Source of the DNA: Cognataquiflexum gelatinilyticum
GTDB lineage: Bacteria; Bacteroidota; Bacteroidia; Cytophagales; Cyclobacteriaceae
Assembly (NCBI RefSeq): GCF_024813435.1
Contig: NZ_JANAEZ010000009.1
Location: 62,001 to 126,000, forward strand
DNA length: 64,000 nucleotides
Direction of reading: 5' to 3'
The notes beneath the pieces are model-generated. The model did no database searches. It was not told where the DNA came from and saw only the letters and a program-made list of their open reading frames with translations. Both the position numbers and the translations under genes were made by a program. Below are positions 43,024 through 50,073 of this stretch, in pieces. Position 1 is the stretch's first letter, and each line of letters opens with the position of its first letter.

Positions 43024-43995
43024 TTATTGGTCAAGGACAATGGCGAAAATCAGGGGAGCAACAATCGTCGCATCTGATTCAATGATATATTTTGGTGTAT
43101 CAAGTCCAAGTTTGCCCCAGGTTATCTTTTCATTTGGCACTGCACCGGAATAAGATCCGTAAGAAGTCGTAGAATCTGAAATCTGACAGAAATATCCCCA
43201 AAGTGGTACATTATCTCTTTGTAAATCCTGGTGAAGCATCGGAACGACACATATTGGAAAATCACCAGCAATTCCCCCGCCAATTTGAAAAAATCCTACG
43301 GTACTTTCATCTTTTGCGTTTTGGGTGTACCATTCTGCAAGAAACATCATGTATTCAATACCGGTCCTTACCGTATGCACATTCTTCACATCACCTGAGA
43401 TTACATGACCTGCAAACATATTGGCGAGCGTTGAATCCTCCCATCCAGGTACGATGATAGGAAGGTTCTTTTTAGCGGCTTCCAAGAGCCATGAATTTTT
43501 AGGATCTATTTGATAACTTGACTCTAGCTTACCTGATAGAAGGATTTTGTAGAAAAATTCATGTGGAAAATAACTTTCTCCTGCCTGATCTGCTTTGACC
43601 CACTCTTCCAAAATCACATTTTCAATCCTTCTCATGGCCTCCATCTCAGGAATGCAGGTGTCGGTTACCCTATTCATGTGTCGGTTTAATAAATCTTGTT
43701 CTTGTTCAGGGGATAATTCCCTGTAATTTGGAATTCTCTCATAATAATCATGGGCAACAAGGTTGAAAACATCTTCTTCCAAATTGGCTCCTGTACAGGA
43801 AATAATCTGGATTTTATCTTGACGGATCATTTCGGCAAGTGATATTCCCAATTCGGCAGTGGACATGGCTCCTGCTAAGGTTACCATCATCTTGCCGTTG
43901 TTATCCAAGTGGGTTTTGTAACCTTCAGCAGCATCTATTAGAGCAGCTGCATTGAAGTGTCTGAAATTATGTTTTAAAAATTCTGTGATTTTCAT
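43024..43995 (-). CDS. Deoxyhypusine synthase family protein (bacterial homologue)
   Basis: 323 residues from the ATG ending at 43995. It matches the deoxyhypusine synthase fold: AGAMSTAELGISLAEMIR (~47), ISCTGANLEEDVFNLVAHDYYERIP, HVISGDVKNVHTVRTG, GGGIAGDFPICVVP, and the segment ITWGKLGLD carrying the Lys that forms the enzyme imine in the eukaryotic protein. Bacteria lack eIF5A; homologues of this family have been linked to (homo)spermidine synthesis by NAD-dependent aminobutyl transfer. So a polyamine role is the best guess. OmpA starts one base after its stop. Confidence 0.88.
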   Translation of the reverse strand: MKITEFLKHNFRHFNAAALIDAAEGYKTHLDNNGKMMVTLAGAMSTAELGISLAEMIRQDKIQIISCTGANLEEDVFNLVAHDYYERIPNYRELSPEQEQDLLNRHMNRVTDTCIPEMEAMRRIENVILEEWVKADQAGESYFPHEFFYKILLSGKLESSYQIDPKNSWLLEAAKKNLPIIVPGWEDSTLANMFAGHVISGDVKNVHTVRTGIEYMMFLAEWYTQNAKDESTVGFFQIGGGIAGDFPICVVPMLHQDLQRDNVPLWGYFCQISDSTTSYGSYSGAVPNEKITWGKLGLDTPKYIIESDATIVAPLIFAIVLDQ

Positions 43996-44043
43996 AATTG
44001 GTTGTTGAATTTTTCGGTGCAAAAGTACCAATTTAATAGACAT

Positions 44044-44075
44044 AAAAAAAGCCCGACAAGATATGCCGGGCTTTT
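44044..44075 (-). terminator. Terminator after the OmpH-like lipoprotein gene
   Basis: AAAGCCCG and CGGGCTTT form a stem with an 11-base loop; on the minus strand seven T follow. It lies 17 bases after the stop codon at 44093, separating it from the deoxyhypusine synthase homologue gene. Confidence 0.75.
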
Positions 44076-44092
44076 CACCATCCACTGAGTAA

Positions 44093-44701
44093 TTACTTGG
44101 TGGCTGCCGGAGTCTTAGATGCTTCGTATTTCTTGTTGATACCTTCTACCACAATATCGGTAATATCCAAGGCTTTATTTGAATACCAAATAGCTCCACC
44201 ACGGGTATAGGACAATATCATTTCCAAGTTGTTCGCTTCCGCATATTCAGTTAAATATACCTGAATCTGATCGTAAACGTCACTGTATAATTTTGCTTCA
44301 TCTCCTGACAACTCCTGCATGATATTGTCTCTGTAAGTCATCAGGTTTTGTTCTTTCTTGACCAATTCGTCCTGCTTGGCTCTCGCTTGGTTTGGAGTCA
44401 TAGCTTGAGCCGTTTGTTGGAAGTTTGCAACTTCCTGTTCAAATCCTTTTGCTCTTGATCCCAATTCACTTTCGAAATTTTTTCCTTTTTGGGTGATTTC
44501 ACCTGATTTTTCTTTGAAATAGGTGTATCTCGCGATCACACTGTCTGTCAATACATAGGCCACCTTTAGGTCCGCAACACTTACTGACTCACTTGTTTCG
44601 GTCGATGCCGTTCCTTCTGTGCTTTTACCGGCTTGGTCACACGAGGAAAAAGTCAAAGCTGAAATACCTGCCAAGACTATTAATTTTGCTGTTCTTTTCA
44701 C
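44093..44701 (-). CDS. OmpH/Skp-like lipoprotein
   Basis: 202 residues if translated from the GTG ending at 44701, which puts the positive signal start VKRTAKLIVLAGISALTFSSC in the right place; an ATG at 44737 would add twelve residues before it. The mature protein has the Skp plan: a first beta strand with VADLKVAYVLTDSVIARY, a long coiled coil (~75-130: FESELGSRAKGFEQEVANFQ) and a C-terminal strand-helix (EYAEANNLEMILSYTRGG). Skp chaperones carry outer membrane proteins across the periplasm; a lipid-anchored form is less usual. Confidence 0.85.
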   Translation of the reverse strand: MKRTAKLIVLAGISALTFSSCDQAGKSTEGTASTETSESVSVADLKVAYVLTDSVIARYTYFKEKSGEITQKGKNFESELGSRAKGFEQEVANFQQTAQAMTPNQARAKQDELVKKEQNLMTYRDNIMQELSGDEAKLYSDVYDQIQVYLTEYAEANNLEMILSYTRGGAIWYSNKALDITDIVVEGINKKYEASKTPAATK

Positions 44702-44775
44702 GATTGTCTTTTTTCTAATTGGCGCAAATATAAACAAAGTATCTTTTTTGCAAATTTTATTTAAAGTGACAATTG

Positions 44776-45018
44776 TTAATTTCCGTTAAAGTCATTTTTC
44801 TTTTGGTCCAAAATAGATTTGTAAACTACTCCCTGACCAAAAACTGATAATCCTGCAAAAAACAACAACAATCCCAATGTTCCGAGCAAAAACCAATTCA
44901 TGAATCCTTTTTCAAATGCTTTGGCGATTGCAGCTTCACCCAAAACACTCAATCCAGCTCCCATGAATAAAATTCCGCTTACTGAATAGATAAGCCATTT
45001 TCTTTTTAATTTTTTCAT
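44776..45018 (-). CDS. Small membrane protein
   Basis: 80 residues from the ATG ending at 45018, four bases after the stop of the deacetylase gene. A basic start (MKKLKRKW) leads into two membrane segments (LIYSVSGILFMGAGLSVLG and FLLGTLGLLLFFAGLSVFGQG). No family recognised. Its position suggests co-transcription with the deacetylase. Confidence 0.65.
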   Translation of the reverse strand: MKKLKRKWLIYSVSGILFMGAGLSVLGEAAIAKAFEKGFMNWFLLGTLGLLLFFAGLSVFGQGVVYKSILDQKKNDFNGN

Positions 45019-45022
45019 CTTC

Positions 45023-45925
45023 TTAGAAATATAGATCTTGTGCAAGTCTGTAGGTATTGGCGTGTGCTTCGATAATGAGACTCAATTTTTCAGAATATCC
45101 ACCTCCCATACAACACATTATTGGTATGCTATGACGCCTGGCAAGTTCCAACACTGTTTTATCTCTTTCCTTACAGCCTGCTATTGTCAATGCCAATCTT
45201 CCCAATTTATCTGATGCCAAGACATCCACCCCGCATTGGTACATGATGAAGTCAGGCTGAAATGTTTCTATCAACCGAGGTAAGGTCTCTTTTAAAATTT
45301 TCAGATACTGTCCATCATTGGTTTTGTCAGGCAAAGGAATGTCAAGGTCAGATTTTTCTTTGTGCATGGGATAGTTTGAAGCACCATGCATGCTAAAGGT
45401 GAATACCGAGGGGAGTTTTTCGAAAATACTTGCAGTGCCGTTTCCTTGGTGCACATCCAAATCCACAACAAGGATTTTTTTCCTTAATCCATTTTCCAGA
45501 AGAAAATTTGAAGCAATGGCAATGTCGTTCAACAAGCAAAATCCCTCCCCTCTATCTGCAAATGCATGGTGTGTACCTCCGGCAATGTTCATTGCTATTC
45601 CATATTCAAGCGCAAATAAGGAAGCCTGTACTGAGCCATGCATAATATGGATTTCTCTATCAATCAATTCATGGCTTAGGGGAAACCCCGTTTTCCTGAT
45701 TTCAGACTTATTGAGATTGAGGCTAGTTAACTTTCCAAAGAAGGAAGGGCTATGTGTGTTTACTATCCATTTTTCTTCCAATTTTTGCGGAGAAAAAAAA
45801 TTGCTTGACTTTACCGTACCCTCATATAAGAGTTGCTCGGGCAGGATATTATATTTTTCCATAGGGAAGCGGTGACCCTCGGGAAGCGGATGGCAGTATA
45901 TAGGAGACCAGGCAATTTTAAGCAT
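45023..45925 (-). CDS. Histone deacetylase superfamily (arginase-deacetylase fold) hydrolase
   Basis: 300 residues. Seen: HGSVQASLFALEYGIAMNIAGG, the active-site GGTHHAFADRGEGFCLLNDIA (~118-138), Zn-binding DLDVHQGNGTASIF (~157), SMHGASNYP, QCGVDVLASDKLG, and the final GGGYSE. This is the class of small bacterial deacetylases related to class IV HDACs and acetoin/polyamine deacetylases. Bacterial members act on acetylated small molecules or proteins; the substrate here is open. It is first in a short operon with a membrane protein. Confidence 0.9.
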   Translation of the reverse strand: MLKIAWSPIYCHPLPEGHRFPMEKYNILPEQLLYEGTVKSSNFFSPQKLEEKWIVNTHSPSFFGKLTSLNLNKSEIRKTGFPLSHELIDREIHIMHGSVQASLFALEYGIAMNIAGGTHHAFADRGEGFCLLNDIAIASNFLLENGLRKKILVVDLDVHQGNGTASIFEKLPSVFTFSMHGASNYPMHKEKSDLDIPLPDKTNDGQYLKILKETLPRLIETFQPDFIMYQCGVDVLASDKLGRLALTIAGCKERDKTVLELARRHSIPIMCCMGGGYSEKLSLIIEAHANTYRLAQDLYF

Positions 45926-45930
45926 AACAT

Positions 45931-45957
45931 AAAAAAACGCTTGTTGTGTAACAAGCG
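45931..45957 (-). terminator. Terminator between acidic protein and deacetylase genes
   Basis: CGCTTGTT-GTGT-AACAAGCG hairpin with seven A before it on the plus strand, i.e. a T-run on the minus strand. It would end the transcript of the gene at 45990. Confidence 0.7.
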
Positions 45958-45989
45958 CTTTGAGAAATGGTTTGGAAAAGCATCACAAT

Positions 45990-46553
45990 TCAATCATCCA
46001 CATCCTCTTCTTCGGATTGGAAAGCATAAAGTGTATCATCCAAAACCAAAGTATCATCATTAAATTCTTTGATAAATTTCGTAATCACCTTTTCATTTAT
46101 ATCATCCACATTTAGAGCAGCGTCCAAACCAATTCCATAGTCGTGATTCATATCTACATCGACAAATTCCTGGACTTTTACAGATTCATCTTCTTCAATA
46201 TCCATAATGATTTCAGTCATAAACCACCCTATCTCTTCCTCCTCGCTACTTAACGGTTTGAGGTTTCCATTTTCATCCTCTTCATAATGGATTCCTTTAA
46301 AATTAGAAAATTTCTTCGCCGCTTCATGTTCGGCAAGTTCATAAACCTCGGAAGCATGGTGAAGTCTTAATGTATATAAGGCTGCGTCATAAATTACTTC
46401 TTTACCTTCGTGCATGCCAATGAAGTAAAAATTTACAAATTCCTCGGAATTATCCTCTCCGGGAACAATCTTGAAGCTTTTTTTTGAGGCTTCAAGTTCT
46501 TTTTTCAAAGCTTCAATCGTTTCAGGTGCAAAACCTTCATTTTTATATTTCAT
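45990..46553 (-). CDS. Acidic hypothetical protein
   Basis: 187 residues from the ATG ending at 46553; an upstream start at 46589 is possible. It is very acidic (stretches like DIEEDESVKVQEF and SEEEDVDD), without signal peptide or membrane segments, so cytoplasmic. The N-terminal half has a repeated alternation of strands and helices (FVNFYFIGMHEGKEVIYDAAL). I do not recognise a family; it looks like a conserved Bacteroidota protein of unknown function. Confidence 0.65.
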   Translation of the reverse strand: MKYKNEGFAPETIEALKKELEASKKSFKIVPGEDNSEEFVNFYFIGMHEGKEVIYDAALYTLRLHHASEVYELAEHEAAKKFSNFKGIHYEEDENGNLKPLSSEEEEIGWFMTEIIMDIEEDESVKVQEFVDVDMNHDYGIGLDAALNVDDINEKVITKFIKEFNDDTLVLDDTLYAFQSEEEDVDD

Positions 46554-46680
46554 AGGATAAAAGTTGGTAGAATTGGAGACAACATACAATGCTTTCTGTT
46601 AACTTAAAAGCATTTTGAGCAAAGAATAAACACTTTTTTAATTTAATTAATTAAAATACAAGTATTTACATTAAAAAAAA

Positions 46681-47112
46681 ATGTTGTTACCAAAAAAAAA
46701 CGAAGAATTTTTAAAAACCCTTCTGAAATCAAAAGAAGGCATTTCTATGGATTTTAAGCAATCCATCACTTCAGCACAAAAAATAGCAAAAACTCTTGTT
46801 GCATTTTCAAATTCGGAAGGAGGTACTCTTGTGATAGGGGTATCCGATAAAAGGCTAATAATTGGAATAGATCCCGAGGAGGAAATTTTTATGATTGAAA
46901 AAGCGGCAAGAGAATTTTGTGATCCACCTATTCATTCGCTTCAATATGAAATCTTGGAAAACATTGAAATAGACCAAAATAAAATTGAAATCGAAAAAAT
47001 GGTTTTGCTTGTTCATGTCAAAAAATCAAACCAATTACATTATTTCAAAAACCACAACGGCGATAAAGTGATTTACCTAAGAAATGGAGATCAAACCCTC
47101 CCTCAATCATGA
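46681..47112 (+). CDS. AlbA_2 / Schlafen-type ATP-binding domain protein
   Basis: 143 residues. The AlbA_2 domain is evident: MDFKQSITSAQKIAKTLVAFSN followed by SEGGTLVIGVSDKRLIIGID, and the late strand KVIYLRNGDQTLP. Full-size relatives are often 200 or more residues, or are joined to HTH modules, so this is a minimal version. Such domains are found in transcription regulators and some RNA-targeting Schlafen proteins. It is preceded by a run of A at its start codon and is followed closely by a convergent gene. Confidence 0.8.
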   Translation: MLLPKKNEEFLKTLLKSKEGISMDFKQSITSAQKIAKTLVAFSNSEGGTLVIGVSDKRLIIGIDPEEEIFMIEKAAREFCDPPIHSLQYEILENIEIDQNKIEIEKMVLLVHVKKSNQLHYFKNHNGDKVIYLRNGDQTLPQS

Positions 47113-47115
47113 TTT

Positions 47116-47487
47116 TTAATTCCCTCTTTTTCCTCCAAGATTTACTCCCAAAATGGAATTGACAATACTGAGTATCAAGCTAAACAATAAAGCCCACCAA
47201 AATCCATCAACGGAAAAACCTGGTATAATCTCAGCTGCCAATAAAATCAGAATTGCGTTAATTCCGAGCAGGAAAAGTCCAAGTGTCAAAATCGTGATTG
47301 GAATAGTCAAAAAAATCAAAATTGGCTTAATAGTCAGGTTCAATAACGTCAGTAAAGCTGCAACGACAAAAGCTGTAAAAAAACCATCTACCTCTACTCC
47401 GGGAAGTATGTATTGGACAATCAAAACTGAAACAGCCCCCAAAATCAGCTGAATAATAATGTATGAAGCATCATTGGATTTGCTCAT
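47116..47487 (-). CDS. Phage holin 4_2 family membrane protein
   Basis: 123 residues with four membrane helices (YIIIQLILGAVSVLIVQYI, AFVVAALLTLLNLTIKPILI, FLTIPITILTLGLFLLGINAIL, FWWALLFSLILSIVNSIL) and a short basic tail. This is the PF04020-type protein found singly in most Bacteroidota genomes; despite its family name it is not part of a prophage here. Its function is unknown. Its stop is 3 bases from that of the convergent AlbA_2 gene. Confidence 0.85.
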   Translation of the reverse strand: MSKSNDASYIIIQLILGAVSVLIVQYILPGVEVDGFFTAFVVAALLTLLNLTIKPILIFLTIPITILTLGLFLLGINAILILLAAEIIPGFSVDGFWWALLFSLILSIVNSILGVNLGGKRGN

Positions 47488-47782
47488 CGGAATGGAATTT
47501 AAAATTTTTTAAATTTAAGAATTGGATTTTATGGTTCAAATTTTTTACCTGTGCCATTTCATTCTGGGTTTATAATGGTTTCCTATACGCCATATAAATG
47601 ATATATTAAGAATAGTTGATTCAATTGAGTATTTTTATTTTTCATTCCAATATGTTAGCCACAAACTCAAAGCAAAAAAACAAATGAGCATTGGTATCGG
47701 TTTATTATTATTCCGAAATGAAAATATTTTAAATAAAATTTCCGTTCCTACAACTTTGATTTAAAATTTTGATTTATGGGTA
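47488..47782. other. AT-rich intergenic region, no gene seen
   Basis: About 295 bases upstream of the desaturase, very AT-rich, with no open frame of protein character. Promoters of the holin-like gene and desaturase must lie here. Confidence 0.45.
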
Positions 47783-47790
47783 TATCTTTG
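47783..47790 (+). promoter_or_regulatory. Putative -7 element (TATCTTTG) of the desaturase gene
   Basis: TATCTTTG is an exact TAnnTTTG match, 31 bases before the GTG start at 47822. TTTG occurs at 47755-47758, but the gap of 24 bases is longer than usual. Confidence 0.4.
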
Positions 47791-47821
47791 CAATCAGTAA
47801 TTAATTCTTAATCCCGAAACA

Positions 47822-48571
47822 GTGATATTGATTGTTTTCTTCCTCCTTCATTGGTACTTCTCTTTGTTTTGCCAAAGTTTCTTCTTGCATAGATACGCTG
47901 CCCATCAGATGTTTTCTATGAACAAATACTGGGAAAAGTTTTTCTATTTCTTTACCTGGGTTTGTCAGGGAAGTTCCTATCTGTCGCCGAGAGCTTATGC
48001 GATTCTGCACAGAATGCATCACGCGTACAGTGACACTCCAAAAGATCCACATAGTCCCCATCATACAGAGAACTTATTTACAATGATGTGGAAAACAAAG
48101 AATATCTATAATGATTACTTCAGCTTCAAACTGAAGCCTGAAGAGAGATTTTCTAAGGATGTACCTGATTGGAATAAATTTGATTTGTTTGCAGACACAA
48201 TGGCTGTAAGGTTAGCTTGGGGTGTATTCTACGTTTTGGTTTATGTTTTGAGTATATCTGTATTCGAACTGGCAGGTACCCATTGGTGGATGTACTTTTT
48301 ATTGCCAATACACTTTATGATGGGACCTGTTCACGGAGCAATTGTGAACTGGAGTGGCCACAAGTATGGGTATTCTAACTTTGACAACAACGACAAATCT
48401 AAAAACAGTTTATTGCTTGATATTTTGATGCTTGGAGAATTGTTTCAAAACAATCACCATAAATTACCTAACCGACCCAATTTCGCAGTTAAATGGTATG
48501 AATTTGACCCCACCTATCCTATTGTGAAGTTACTTCATGCATCAGGAATCATTAAGCTACGAACAATTTAA
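47822..48571 (+). CDS. Membrane fatty acid desaturase
   Basis: 249 residues, start at GTG 47822; no ATG lies in frame before the first histidine box. The di-iron histidine boxes are HRYAAH (~24-29), HRMHH (~61-65) and NNHHKLPN (~202). Two hydrophobic pairs cross the membrane (WGVFYVLVYVLSISVFELAG). The set is that of acyl-CoA or acyl-lipid desaturases that insert a double bond in membrane fatty acids, often in response to cold. Followed by a hairpin terminator. Confidence 0.88.
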   Translation: MILIVFFLLHWYFSLFCQSFFLHRYAAHQMFSMNKYWEKFFYFFTWVCQGSSYLSPRAYAILHRMHHAYSDTPKDPHSPHHTENLFTMMWKTKNIYNDYFSFKLKPEERFSKDVPDWNKFDLFADTMAVRLAWGVFYVLVYVLSISVFELAGTHWWMYFLLPIHFMMGPVHGAIVNWSGHKYGYSNFDNNDKSKNSLLLDILMLGELFQNNHHKLPNRPNFAVKWYEFDPTYPIVKLLHASGIIKLRTI

Positions 48572-48594
48572 TTGGAATATTTATATTTCATCTC

Positions 48595-48621
48595 AAAAAA
48601 CCTCCAAATGGAGGTTTTTTT
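48595..48621 (+). terminator. Terminator after the desaturase gene
   Basis: AAAAAACCTCC, loop AAAT, GGAGGTTTTTTT. Placed 24 bases after the stop codon; symmetrical A/T runs allow action in both directions. Confidence 0.85.
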
Positions 48622-48742
48622 ATTTTGTATCTGTATATTCTATATTGAAATATAGATATTTGTTTTTTATAATTTTTAAATGATTTTTTTTAACTTATCT
48701 ATCACTTGAACCATAACCGAAAACCTACCTAAAAAAAAATAT

Positions 48743-48784
48743 TAAATCTTGAAAAAAGATTTAATTCCTTTCCTTGGAATTAAG
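48743..48784. promoter_or_regulatory. Two adjoining dyads upstream of blaI-type gene
   Basis: TTAAATCTT-GAAAA-AAGATTTAA (48743-48765) runs directly into TTAATTCC-TTTCCTT-GGAATTAA (48762-48784), sharing four bases. They end 45 bases before the BlaI-family start at 48830. BlaI/MecI dimers bind dyads near their own promoters, so these are candidate operators. Confidence 0.45.
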
Positions 48785-48829
48785 AAACTAAATGGATAAG
48801 TTGGAAACGAATTTAAACTTAAACACATT

Positions 48830-49195
48830 ATGAGAGAACTAACCCGTGCAGAAGAACAGATCATGCAGATTCTGTGGGATATCGAGAGAGGATTCGTCAA
48901 AGATATCCTGGAAAAAATGTCCGAACCAAAACCAGCTTACAATACGGTATCCACTATCGTAAGGATTTTGGAAAGAAAAGGATTTGTCAATCACAAAGCT
49001 TACGGAAAATCACATGAGTATTTTCCGATAGTTTCGAAAGACGAATACAGAAGCTTTTCAATTAAAAACCTACTTGCAGGTTATTTCAGCGGATCATTTG
49101 CCAAACTGATTTCCTTCCACTCTAAGGATAAAAATCTTGATGCAAAAGACCTAGAAAAAATCATGGATGAAGTAAAAGGGGATCTTAAGAAATAG
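48830..49195 (+). CDS. BlaI/MecI/CopY family transcriptional repressor, orphan
   Basis: 121 residues, typical length. Winged helix at ~1-75: MRELTRAEEQIMQILWDIE, then PAYNTVSTIVRILERKGFVNHKAYG, the recognition helix and wing. The C-terminal helices (GYFSGSFAKLISFHSK...LEKIMDEVK) form the dimer region. The usual partner, a BlaR1/MecR1 membrane protease, is not adjacent: a terminator follows instead. It therefore either acts with a distant partner or regulates differently. Confidence 0.9.
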   Translation: MRELTRAEEQIMQILWDIERGFVKDILEKMSEPKPAYNTVSTIVRILERKGFVNHKAYGKSHEYFPIVSKDEYRSFSIKNLLAGYFSGSFAKLISFHSKDKNLDAKDLEKIMDEVKGDLKK

Positions 49196-49218
49196 TCCTC
49201 AAAATTGTCTTATTTACA

Positions 49219-49254
49219 AAAAATCGCTTTTCCTGAGAAAAGCGATTTTTTTTT
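49219..49254 (+). terminator. Terminator after blaI-type gene
   Basis: AAAAATCGCTTTTC, loop CTGA, GAAAAGCGATTTTT, and more T. A 14-bp stem beginning 24 bases after the stop. Confidence 0.85.
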
Positions 49255-49438
49255 AAATTGAACATGTCATTCAAATTTTTCTTTGAAAGAATTATCAGGA
49301 TGTGGACATGTTCATTAATTTAAATCCAAAAGTGAATGAACCTATTGTATTTCTACAAATGCCCTAAAGTCTAAAAATGATTTTTGGGGTAAAAGAAGAA
49401 TTCAGAAGTTGAAACCGGAAAGATTGAGACAAGTAATA

Positions 49439-49918
49439 TTAAATTGTTTCTCTAAGAACCCCTGTTTCACCACCAACCTGATCCCAATCCTCAACCTGAA
49501 TTTCGATAATTGAAAGCATTCCAGGAAGCAAATTAATCGAATCTATTCCGGTAATATAGGAAACCAAGGAGCTCAATGCGGGATTATGGCCCACCAAAAG
49601 TAACTTCTCAATTTTTCTCCCGGTTTGGTTTATCAGGTCCAAAAGGTCCATGGTTTCTGCTTCATAGATTTCGTCTTCGACCGATATTTCTTTAGCATAA
49701 ACATGTTTTGTTATTATTTCTACAGTCTCAGAAGTTCTCGCAGAAGGACTTACCAAAATAAAGTCAAAAGCCACCCCCCTACCTTTTAGCATATTTGAAA
49801 GCTGATTAATTCTCATTTTTCCTTTTTCCGAAAGTGGTCGGCGAAGGTCCCCGAGATGTCCGATTCCAGGTTCGGCATCACCATGCCTTAGGACAAATAA
49901 AAATTTTTGTGGTGCCAT
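49439..49918 (-). CDS. sixA: Histidine phosphatase, SixA type
   Basis: 159 residues, the size of SixA. The catalytic RHG motif is in FLFVLRHGDAEPG (~12), with the second catalytic His in LLVGHNPALSSLVSYI (~107). RLSPSARTSET-like sequence (VSPSARTSETVEII) carries the family Arg. SixA removes phosphate from phosphohistidine in phosphorelay proteins; the substrate in this organism is unknown. The gene is monocistronic and divergent from topA. Confidence 0.88.
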   Translation of the reverse strand: MAPQKFLFVLRHGDAEPGIGHLGDLRRPLSEKGKMRINQLSNMLKGRGVAFDFILVSPSARTSETVEIITKHVYAKEISVEDEIYEAETMDLLDLINQTGRKIEKLLLVGHNPALSSLVSYITGIDSINLLPGMLSIIEIQVEDWDQVGGETGVLRETI

Positions 49919-50073
49919 TTAATTGATTTTAAGTACCCGTAAAAATGGCTAAAATCGGATCAATTAAAAAGATGATGCTCCCCTTTATTTGGATAGGAAT
50001 ATATTGCAGTCTATTTTTAGGATTTTAATTGGATAGCTAAAGAAGCGAACCAATCTTTAAAAGCAACATACTT

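Noticed and set aside
47116..47487. Prophage holin
   Set aside because: The family name is historical. No endolysin, capsid, tail or integrase gene lies nearby, and single copies like this are common in Bacteroidota chromosomes.
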